64,000 nucleotides of DNA from Chromatium okenii (GTDB taxonomy: Bacteria; Pseudomonadota; Gammaproteobacteria; Chromatiales; Chromatiaceae). The DNA lies in NCBI RefSeq assembly GCF_016583745.1, contig NZ_NRRQ01000009.1:1-64000 (forward strand), read 5' to 3'. The translations under genes were made by a program, and so were the position numbers. This document shows, one piece after another, positions 18,585-26,700 of the stretch (its first letter is position 1; the number at the start of each line of letters is the position of its first letter). The notes below the pieces were generated by a model. The model was not told where the DNA came from. It searched no databases and saw only the letters and a list, made by a program, of their open reading frames with translations.

Positions 18585-18761
18585 TCAGTGGTCATCCTTG
18601 CTATTTTTTTTACGATCACCAACGCTTGCCTGAATCTTGCCAGCGTTTTTTTGAACCTTACCTCTAATCTCCAGCGCGTCATTGCCAACTGCTTTGCCGG
18701 CAACTTCCTTCACCTTGCCTTTCGCTTCTTCATAGCGACCTTTGACTTGTTCTTTGTTCAT
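18585..18761 (-). CDS. CsbD-family stress protein
   Basis: A 58-residue hydrophilic Lys/Glu-rich protein (start MNKEQVKGRYEEAKGKVKEV), the hallmark of the CsbD family of general-stress proteins. ATG 18761 is preceded by AGGAGAG, an excellent ribosome-binding site. It is first in the minus-strand run csbD-DUF3309-BON-Spy and divergent from phospholipase A. Molecular role unknown. Confidence 0.9.
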   Translation of the reverse strand: MNKEQVKGRYEEAKGKVKEVAGKAVGNDALEIRGKVQKNAGKIQASVGDRKKNSKDDH

Positions 18762-19147
18762 TGAAACTCTCCTGAACGGTGAATTGAGAACGACTTGAGC
18801 GTGGAATGCTGTTTCCCACTGCTCAATTCACACACTACGCTTCATAAGCGAACGTGCTCGGTGCGGCATCGCACATAAGCCAATTCTTTATTTTTTGATG
18901 CGATGCCGTATAAAAAGCATCGGAGGTCTTTATTGAGGATGATTGATAATCGGCGTGGTTACGAAGCGGCTGATAACACGCGGCGGAGAGGTTGATAAAC
19001 GGTTAGATCGCCGCGCTCTGTGCGTTAGCGAACAGACATTGACTGGATGGTGAGCGTAGTGTGGCGAGCCTTATTATCGTCCCGCTGGCAGATGTCCAGT
19101 TTTTGACACTCGGGTTGGGACGCGCTCGCCAACAGAGAAAACGACTG
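18762..19147. other. 386-bp divergent intergenic region
   Basis: It separates csbD (minus) and phospholipase A (plus). It holds a stretch near 18856-18879 (CGGTGCGGCATCGCACATAA) shared with 6714-6737, and a perfect copy of the 20-bp palindrome at 19017. No gene is supported. Confidence 0.5.
19017..19036. promoter_or_regulatory. Palindromic operator-like site D (best copy)
   Basis: TCTGTGCGTTAGCGAACAGA has perfect 5-bp half-sites and CG steps placed symmetrically. It is 111 bp before the preferred phospholipase A start and about 255 bp from the csbD start on the other strand. Confidence 0.6.
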
Positions 19148-20200
19148 ATGTTCAATCAAATACATCAAAATAATTGGATGCTGACCGCATTGATTGCAGC
19201 CGCGCTTGTCATCGGTTCAGCAGTCGCTGTTCCCTCGCTGGCGCACGCAGCACCAGATGATGCTGACTGTGCGGCGATGACAGTTGACCGGGTGCGGCTT
19301 GCCTGTTACGACCGGGCGAGCAGAGAGCGCGATCTCGTGCAACCGCGCCCACCATTGGCATTTCGGCAGCCGGTGCCCGAGCCAGCAGCGGTCACTGCCC
19401 CGGCGTCCTTGATTGATGCAGCGTGGAGTTTTGATCCTGCCTCCCCCCGTTACATGGTCAATCTGTACCGCCCTAACTATCTATTATTTGGGCGCTATAC
19501 CGACCGAGTTAACGAACGCCCATCCTCGCCTTTGCTTGATCCTGCTGAGGTTCCGCGCCAAGAGCTTGACCCCATCGAGGCACGTTTTCAGGTCAGTTTC
19601 AAAGCGCGACTTTGGACGCTTGCTGACCGCCGCTTGAGTATCTGGGGCGCTTACACCCAGCAGAGTCACTGGCAAATCTACAACGGAGAACTCTCGCGTC
19701 CGTTCCGCGAAACCAACTACATGCCGGAGCTGATAGTCAGCTATCGACCCGGTCTCGCGTTTGGCGGATTCAATTGGCGCTTGTTGAATGTCGGTCTCAA
19801 TCACCAGTCCAACGGTCGTTCTGATCCCACCTCGCGGAGCTGGAATCGTGTAATCGCGGAACTTGGGATCGAGCGGGGCAACTTCGCCCTGTTGATTAGA
19901 CCTTGGTATCGCATCGAAGGAGACGCCAATGAGGACGACAATCCAGACATCCTTGATTATTACGGACACGGCGACATCACCGCTGTCTACAAATGGCACG
20001 GTCAGAGCGTCACACTGATGGGGCGCGGCAATCCGAACACCGACAAGGGCGCTGCCCAATTCACTTGGACTTCCCGTCCGCTTCTTGGTCCCTTGCGTGG
20101 ATATGTCCAAGCCTTCACGGGCTACGGGGAAAGTTTGATTGATTACAACTGGAAGCAAAGTTCAATTGGCGTGGGCGTGATTTTGAGCGATTTGCTTTAA
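19148..20200 (+). CDS. pldA: Outer-membrane phospholipase A
   Basis: A 350-residue outer-membrane enzyme that hydrolyses phospholipid acyl chains that have reached the outer leaflet. A signal peptide (to about residue 37, SLAHA) and a ~100-residue linker precede the 12-strand barrel domain. The OmPLA active-site block is intact: His-Gln-Ser-Asn-Gly followed by SRSWNR, supplying the Asn-His-Ser triad. The C-terminus ends in a strand typical of barrel insertion (VGVILSDLL). In-frame GTG 19061 would add a non-signal leader, so ATG 19148 is preferred, although its ribosome-binding site is weak. An operator-like palindrome lies upstream. Confidence 0.9.
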   Translation: MFNQIHQNNWMLTALIAAALVIGSAVAVPSLAHAAPDDADCAAMTVDRVRLACYDRASRERDLVQPRPPLAFRQPVPEPAAVTAPASLIDAAWSFDPASPRYMVNLYRPNYLLFGRYTDRVNERPSSPLLDPAEVPRQELDPIEARFQVSFKARLWTLADRRLSIWGAYTQQSHWQIYNGELSRPFRETNYMPELIVSYRPGLAFGGFNWRLLNVGLNHQSNGRSDPTSRSWNRVIAELGIERGNFALLIRPWYRIEGDANEDDNPDILDYYGHGDITAVYKWHGQSVTLMGRGNPNTDKGAAQFTWTSRPLLGPLRGYVQAFTGYGESLIDYNWKQSSIGVGVILSDLL

Positions 20201-20257
20201 GCGGCACCTTGGCGGTGACTGAATAACGATTTGGAGCGGTTGGTTCGTTCGTTGCGT

Positions 20258-20288
20258 CCCGTTGGAATGAAAAAAACCAACGGGTTTT
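20258..20288 (+). terminator. Rho-independent terminator after pldA
   Basis: Stem cccgttgg/ccaacggg with an A-rich loop, followed by TTTT, 58 bp after the pldA stop codon. Confidence 0.7.
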
Positions 20289-20339
20289 GAAAATTGTCCG
20301 CGAGCATTCTCAGCCCGCAGTCAATTCAATGCGGTCAGA

Positions 20340-20903
20340 TCAACGTCTAATGGGGGTGATTTTCGTCCCTTCGATGCTGAGACCGACCATGAGACCCTGC
20401 TGATCGAAAATGAAGGCGTAGGCATCATCCTTTAATGTCGTTGAGGACAGATTCTTGGCGGCTCCTTCATCTAAAACGACCAAGGTTGGCCCAACTCCGA
20501 TTTCCCAGCCTTCCGATTTGTCCAGATAGCTCAACGTCTTGTCGTTCATAAGAAAGACGACATAGCTGTAGGATTGAGCGCCAACCTGCCAGCCCCAAGA
20601 CGCAGATACCGAGTTGTAGTAGCCGGCAACCTTATCGCCTTTCGTCAGAACGCCTTCGCCATAACTGCCGCCGAAAACGAGCCCAGCCTTGACGACACTC
20701 GGAAACACCAAGACTGCCCGCGCCGTCTTCGCGATTGCAGCGACTGCGGGATTGGTTTTATACAAGAGCTGTAACGCTTGGGTAGCGTCTCGATTCAGAT
20801 CGTCCGCCGTCGCAGCAACTGCCTGACCGCCGATTGTGGCTAGTGACACAGTGGCGGCTGCCACGAGCAGGAAACGTGTCATTACGCGTCGTAAATTATT
20901 CAT
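20340..20903 (-). CDS. SYLF/YSC84-domain exported protein
   Basis: A 187-residue protein with a signal peptide (to ~residue 30, GGQAVA) and a SYLF (YSC84) lipid-binding domain over the rest. Visible are AKTARAVLVFPSVVKAGLVF, GGSYGEGVL, WGWQVGAQSYSYVVFLMND and the terminal AFIFDQQGLMVGLSIEG. Bacterial members are periplasmic or lipid-associated and often stress-induced. ATG 20903 has AAGGA about 9 nt upstream; an in-frame start at 20951 lies before the signal peptide and is rejected. Palindrome site E lies 157 bp upstream. Confidence 0.85.
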   Translation of the reverse strand: MNNLRRVMTRFLLVAAATVSLATIGGQAVAATADDLNRDATQALQLLYKTNPAVAAIAKTARAVLVFPSVVKAGLVFGGSYGEGVLTKGDKVAGYYNSVSASWGWQVGAQSYSYVVFLMNDKTLSYLDKSEGWEIGVGPTLVVLDEGAAKNLSSTTLKDDAYAFIFDQQGLMVGLSIEGTKITPIRR

Positions 20904-21060
20904 GTGTCTATCCTTTCGTGGTTCTGGATGGAAGAAGGCGGTTGGGAACAAGTGACATCAGCGCGACATCCGTGACCGTCATTCATTGAATCCGTCTCCT
21001 CCGACCGCGGCGGAGGTTTCTGAATGTCAAACACGAGAATAAGCAGAACCTTGCGCACGT

Positions 21061-21080
21061 TCTGTTCGCTGGCGTACAGA
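21061..21080. promoter_or_regulatory. Palindromic operator-like site E
   Basis: TCTGTTCGCTGGCGTACAGA with perfect TCTGT/ACAGA half-sites, 157 bp upstream of the SYLF gene (minus). Confidence 0.55.
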
Positions 21081-21191
21081 GCAGCAGGAAAAATCAAGCG
21101 CGAAATTGAATGCGAAAAAGTTACAGCATAGTAAATGATATGCTATGCTTTATTGAGTAACGTTACTCATTGCTTATGGCATGAAACCCCT

Positions 21192-21776
21192 ATGTACATT
21201 CCAAGTAGAGAAGCTGCAAAAAGGCTTGGTTGCCACCCCTGTACGCTCAGAAAATGGGCAGATGCGGGCAAAATCCCGCATATTCGCACCAGCAGCGGAC
21301 AGCGCCGCTACGACGTTGACGCCTACCTCCGCATCCAACCCCAGCGCGTTATCATTAGCTATTGCCGCGTGTCTTCATTCAAACAGCGCGATGATCTTGA
21401 CCGCCAAGTTCAATTCATGCGCGAGAAATATCCACAAGCAGAACTCATTAAAGACATTGGTACTGGACTCAATTTCAAAAGAAAAGGGCTTAACAGCATT
21501 TTGGAACGCGCACTGCGCGGCGAGTGCATCCAACTTGTAGTTGCCCACCGTGATCGACTGGCAAGATTTGGCTACGAACTCATTCAACAAATTATTGAGC
21601 ACAACGGCGGAGAACTCGTGATTCTCGACCAATCTGCTCACTCGCCAGAGCACGAACTTACCAAAGACTTATTCAATATCCTTCACGTTTTTTCATGTCG
21701 AATGCCCGGACTCAAAAATTATAAAAATCAAGTTAATCAAGCTCTCAGCGACGCGCAAGCAGAAAAAGATATTTGA
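21192..21776 (+). CDS. tnpA: IS607-family serine recombinase (TnpA)
   Basis: A 194-residue transposase. Residues ~1-48 form a MerR-like helix-turn-helix (SREAAKRLGCHPCTLRKWAD, SGQRRYDVDAYL). Residues ~52-190 form a small serine-recombinase domain with YCRVSS (probable nucleophile Ser61), AHRDRLARFGYELI and the family ending LHVFSCRMPG. Length is normal for IS607 TnpA. The preferred start is ATG 21192; an in-frame start at 21135 adds unrelated residues. An intact tnpB normally follows but is missing. Local AT content is higher than that of its neighbours. Confidence 0.85.
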   Translation: MYIPSREAAKRLGCHPCTLRKWADAGKIPHIRTSSGQRRYDVDAYLRIQPQRVIISYCRVSSFKQRDDLDRQVQFMREKYPQAELIKDIGTGLNFKRKGLNSILERALRGECIQLVVAHRDRLARFGYELIQQIIEHNGGELVILDQSAHSPEHELTKDLFNILHVFSCRMPGLKNYKNQVNQALSDAQAEKDI

Positions 21777-22276
21777 GTATTGGATGGCTGTTTTTCGTTA
21801 TGTTTTTAGTTGGACAATTGATTTTATTCGCTCGTGTCAAAATTGGATGGCAAATAATAATTAGCACGGCGGGACGTAACATTCAAGCAAAGACGGTGCG
21901 TTCGCTGCTCAGTTTTTCCCATTACCGTTTTAAGCAATCCATTAAATATAAAGCATTTGAATTCAGTAAACGTGTCGTAATGTCAACGACACATACGCCG
22001 GCGGAGCAAATTTTATTCTGCTCTTATTCGGTGCATGAATTGATCGTGATTGAGTCGGTGCGCGTCATTTCTTTATTACGCGCTTTGGTAGCTATGCGGA
22101 TTGGCAGTTGCGCATCACTGAGCATTACGCAGCAATGCGCAATAAAAAATATCGGTTTACAGGCTCTCAGCAGAGAGAATCATGGTTTAGCGCACGCGGT
22201 TACTGATCCAGCAGATCAATGCGTTGACCACGCCTATGTCCAGCATCAAACAGACTTTTCAGGTGGGTCATGTTAG
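21773..22276 (+). pseudogene. Possible decayed tnpB C-terminal remnant
   Basis: An open frame overlaps the tnpA stop by 4 bp. It contains a stretch like the TnpB C-terminal region (FKQSIKYKAFEFSKRVV, later CAIKNIGLQAL, compare NAAxNIKxxGL). The zinc-finger cysteines and catalytic acids are not recognisable. The position is right for tnpB, but the similarity is weak. Confidence 0.25.
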
Positions 22277-22419
22277 GATTTTGAGCATTGAAGTCATCGT
22301 GACGTCGCTTTAAATGCAGATCATCGCCCGCGTCGCAACGCTAAATCCAATACATCTAAGCATTGAAAAAAATCAGCGGGCATTTGGACTTAACAAAAAA
22401 GTATTTGGTGTGTTATTCG

Positions 22420-23577
22420 ATGAAAATCAAAAAAAAGAGTTTGTGTGCTGCTTGCTTACTTGCCCTTTGCGGTGCTGCGCCACTGAGTTGGGCGGAATTA
22501 CCCGCAGCGGGCGACGTTTTTATCGTTCAACAAGCGCCCGATGCGCCAACGGTCTCACTCGGTGGCACGGTGGTCGCCTATAAAGAGGTGACGCTGGCAG
22601 CGCAGGTGCCGGGGCGCGTGACCTTCATTGCTGGGCGCGAGGGCGATCATTTTGAAGAGAGCAAGCGCTTGGTGACGCTTGGCGATGAGGAATTGTTAGC
22701 GCAACGGCGGGCGTTATTGGCGCAACTGGCGAGTGCCGAGGCGCAATTGCGCAATGCCGATGTGCAATACGGACGTGAAATGGACTCACCGCAATCGCGT
22801 ACTGCGCCCGGTGGCATGGGTTTACCAAATTTGTTTGACCAGATGTTCACCCGCCCGGCGGAAAGTTTTATGGGTGATCGGGATCGCGGGACAGAACGCT
22901 CGGCGGATTTGTTTGCAGCGGGAATTCAGGTGCAGTCCGCCCGCAATACGTTGTTGCAGTTGCAAGCCGAAGTGCAGGCGCTGGATGCCAAACTTCGGGA
23001 CGCCCGCAGCATCGCGCCTTTTGGTGGCGTGATCGTGAAGAAGTGTGTCGAAGTCGGCGACACGGTGCAGCCCGGACAACCGTTGCTCACCTTTGCGGAT
23101 GTCGACTATCTCCAAGTGGAGGTCGAAATCCCCGCGCGCCTGCGCGGCGGTTTGAAAGAAGGGCAGATGGTGCAGGCAGAATTGGACCCGGCGGGGCAGC
23201 GGGTGCCAGCGCGGATTGCGCACATCTTCCCGATGGCCGATCGTGAGCGTCACACGGTGAAGATCAAGTTTGATTTGCCGCAGGGCGTGTCGGAGCCGGG
23301 CATGTATGCGCGGGTGCTGGTGCCCGATGAGACAGCGACGACCGGCACCATTCCGATCATTCCCACCGCAGCGGTGCGTTACAACGGCAGCTTGCCGGGC
23401 GTGTATGTGTTGAGTGACAGCGGCGAACCGACGTTGCGCTTGATTCGCGTCGGTGAAGCAGTGAGCGCAAGCATGGTGACGGTGTTAAGCGGGCTGAAAG
23501 TGGGCGAGCGCGTGTTGACCAATCCGGGTCCCAATGTCAGCGCGGGCTGGGCAAAGGACATGGGCACGCTGCGGTGA
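22420..23577 (+). CDS. RND efflux periplasmic adaptor
   Basis: A 385-residue membrane fusion protein. The signal peptide ends ~25 (PLSWA). Lipoyl half 1 (VTLAAQVPGRVTFI) is followed by a helical hairpin (~80-190), lipoyl half 2 (IAPFGGVIVKKCVEVGDTVQPGQPL), a beta-barrel and a membrane-proximal domain. The hairpin carries an unusual Pro/Gly/Met-rich insert (GGMGLPNLFDQMF). ATG 22420 is preferred since the signal peptide begins there. It is followed by the RND pump gene after a 123-bp gap holding a tandem repeat. Substrate unknown. Confidence 0.9.
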   Translation: MKIKKKSLCAACLLALCGAAPLSWAELPAAGDVFIVQQAPDAPTVSLGGTVVAYKEVTLAAQVPGRVTFIAGREGDHFEESKRLVTLGDEELLAQRRALLAQLASAEAQLRNADVQYGREMDSPQSRTAPGGMGLPNLFDQMFTRPAESFMGDRDRGTERSADLFAAGIQVQSARNTLLQLQAEVQALDAKLRDARSIAPFGGVIVKKCVEVGDTVQPGQPLLTFADVDYLQVEVEIPARLRGGLKEGQMVQAELDPAGQRVPARIAHIFPMADRERHTVKIKFDLPQGVSEPGMYARVLVPDETATTGTIPIIPTAAVRYNGSLPGVYVLSDSGEPTLRLIRVGEAVSASMVTVLSGLKVGERVLTNPGPNVSAGWAKDMGTLR

Positions 23578-23615
23578 TGACCACCGCCAACTGCTTCACT
23601 GCCAACCGTCTCGCT

Positions 23616-23669
23616 TGCCTAGCTCGCCTAGCTTGCCTAGCTCGCCTAGCTTGCCTAGCTCGCCTAGCT
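23616..23669. repeat. Short tandem repeat, six 9-bp units
   Basis: Units tgcctagct and cgcctagct alternate three times (18-bp period). It lies in the gap between the adaptor and the RND pump genes and is a possible length-variable spacer. Confidence 0.9.
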
Positions 23670-23700
23670 TTCAACTGACCACCGCCGGAGTGATTCAATC

Positions 23701-26700
23701 GTGACCGCTCATTTGCAACCGCCCCTCACGCCACCCGAACTCCCCGAACGCACGCCGCCAGATGACGCCTATTTGGGCCTTGCTGGACGCGCCGCCCAGT
23801 TTTTCATCCGCTCGCCGCTCTCACCGCTGTTTTATGTCGCCATGCTGTTAATGGGGATCATGGGACTGCTGCTGACACCGCGTCAGGAAGACCCGCAGAT
23901 TTCGGTGCCGATGATAGACATCATGATTCAGTACCCCGGCGCGTCCGCGCAGCAGGTGACGAATCTCGCCGCGCAGCCGCTGGAGCGGATCATGAGCGAG
24001 ATTCCGGGCATCAAACATGTCTACTCGGTCTCGCAGCGTGGGCAAGGCGTCGTCACGGTGGAGTTTGAGGTTGGGCAAAAAATGGGGCCGTCGTTGATCA
24101 AGGTGAACGACAAGCTCGATTCCAATCTGGACAAGGTGCCACCGGGCATGTTGCCGCCGCTGGTGAAGAGCAAAGGCATTGACGATGTGCCCATCGTCAC
24201 GCTCACGCTGTGGTCAAAAGACCTCGATCAAGATGGCGCACCGGATGTCGATGATGGGCAGTTGCGGCTGTTGGCGCAGGACACCTTGCAGGCGCTCAAG
24301 CAGGTCAAAAATACCGGCAATGCCTTCATCGTCGGCGGGCGGCGCGAGCAGGTCACCATTAACGTCGCGCCGGAGCGGTTGTCGGGCTATCACATCAGCC
24401 TCGATCAGATCGCGCAAACGCTCAAAAGTGCGAATGCGGAAACGCTGGCCGGCGGTGTGGAAACCAGCGGCGCCCATTTCACCGTCACGACCGGCGCGTT
24501 TTTGACTGGCGTGGAGGACATTCGCCGCCTCGTCGTCGGGACGTTCAACGAGATGCCGGTGTATCTGCGCGACGTTGCCGAGGTCACGCTGGGCGCAGAA
24601 GATTCCGCGCAGTTGGTCGCTTATTACACCGGGCCGGCGGCGGAAATCCCCCCCAGCCCCCCTTTTTCTAAGGGGGGAGATGACACGGCGACGCGAGCGG
24701 ATGGGCGTCCTGCCGTCACCATCGCCATTGCCAAAAAGGAATTAACCAACGGCGTCACCGTCGCGCAGGCGTTATTGGAGCGCGTGGAAGAACTGAAAGG
24801 CACCCGCATTCCCGCCAACGTCGCGGTCAGCGTCACCCGCAATTACGGGCAATCCGCCGATCAAAAAGTCTCCGAGCTGATTCTGAAATTGATCAAAGCC
24901 ACTTCGTTTGTGGTGATTTTGGTGCTGCTGGCATTCCGGGCGCTGCGCCCCGCCATCGTGGTGATGCTGGTGATTCCAGTCGTCTTATTTATGACCGTGT
25001 TTGTCGCGTGGGTCGGCAACTTCACCATTGACCGCGTGAGTTTATTTGCCCTGATTTTTTCCATCGGCATTCTGGTGGACGACGCCATCGTGGTGATTGA
25101 AAACATCTACCGGCGCTGGCTCGCCAACGGCTGCACCGATGAAGAGACGGCGGTGGATGCAGTGCGCGAAGTCGGCAATCCCACCATTTTGGCGACCTTC
25201 ACCGTGATCGCCGCCCTGCTGCCGATGGGCTTTGTCAGCGGGATGATGGGGCCGTACATGGCACCGATTCCGGTGCTCGGTTCAGTGGCGATGTTCATCT
25301 CGCTGTTCGCCGCGTTCGTGTTCACGCCGTATCTGGCGATTTCCAACTGGCTGCGGCCGTCGATGCGCTACCTCAAAGCCGCTGAACTCCGCGAGCACCG
25401 TGACGCCGAGCGGATGGAAACCTTCTTCCGCCGCATCCTCACGCCGCTGATCGCAGACCCGCGCAAGCGCCGCAATTTCCGGCTGGTGCTGTGGGGCACG
25501 TTGGCGCTGGCGTGCTCGTTGTTCTATTTCCAAGGGGTCGCAGTGAAGATGATGCCGCTGGATAACAAGCCAGAGTTTTCGGTGGTGATTGATCTGCCGG
25601 AAGGCACCGCGTTACCGGTGACGGCGAATCTGGCGCAGCGGATGGCGGAGACCTTGCGCACCCTGCCGGAGGTGGTCGCCATTCAGCTTTATGCCGGCAC
25701 GGCGCGGCCGTTCGATTTCAACGGGATGGTGCGGCATTACTATTTTCGCCAAGAACCTTGGCAGGGTGAATTGCAGGTGCAGCTCACCGATAAACATGAC
25801 CGCGATCGCACGAGCCACGAGATCGCCACCCAAGCGCGAGAGCTGGTGCGGGAGTTGGCGCAGCAGGCGGGAGCGACGATTGCTGTCGTCGAAATGCCGC
25901 CGGGGCCGCCGGTGCTGCAATCAGTGGTGGCGGAAATTCACGGCCCCACGCCGGAGCTGCGCCGTCAGTTTGCGCGGGATGTCACTGCTGTTTTTGCGGA
26001 AGCTGAGAGTGCGCGGGATGTCGATAATTATCTGCGGACGCCGTATGACTATTGGCGCTTTGAGGTGGACACGGAAAAGGCGGTACGGCGCGGGATTGCG
26101 GTGGACACCATCAACCGCAATTTAGCGATGGCGTTGGGCGGGGTGCCGCTGGGCGACATCAAGCAGCAGGCGGGGCGGCAAAGTGGACACGAGCCGATTC
26201 AGATCGTGTTGCAGGTGCCGCTGGCGGAGCGGTCACAAATTCACCGGCTGGGCGATGTGCCGATCACGGCGAGCGCCGGCACGGTGCCGTTGAGCGAGCT
26301 GGGGCACTTTCAGCGCACGCCAGAAGAAGATTTGATTTTTCACAAGGATTTACGTCCGGTGGAATATGTCGTTGCTGACGTGGGCGGGCGGTTGGCGGCG
26401 CCGGTGTACGCGATGTTCCAGATTCAAGATTTGTTGGCTGCGCGTGACTACACCGCGCCGGATGGCAGTAAGCCCGCCGGGGGATTTGAGCCCCCCTTAG
26501 AAAAAGGGGGGTTGGGGGGATTTGAAGATGCGTTTTTCTGGCTCGGCCCACCGCCAGATGATGCGCGGTTGTCATGGGAATGGGCGGGCGAGTGGACGGT
26601 GACGTATGAAACCTTCCGCGATATGGGCGCGGCGTTCGTGGTCGCGCTGGTGTTGATTTACATCTTGGTGGTGTGGGAATTCGGCAATTTCCGCATCCCG

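Larger units (their letters stand above)
21135..22276 (+). mobile_element. IS607-type element remnant
   Basis: It contains tnpA followed by ~500 bp of AT-rich, gene-poor sequence where tnpB would be. IS607 elements lack terminal inverted repeats, so the ends cannot be set by eye; the limits are approximate. Confidence 0.5.

Noticed and set aside
20900-21097. Minus-strand small frame upstream of the SYLF gene
   Set aside because: It covers palindrome site E and the SYLF ribosome-binding site and lacks its own; more likely the promoter region.
23616-23669. Possible CRISPR-like array
   Set aside because: The units are 9 bp and directly joined without spacers; it is a simple tandem repeat.
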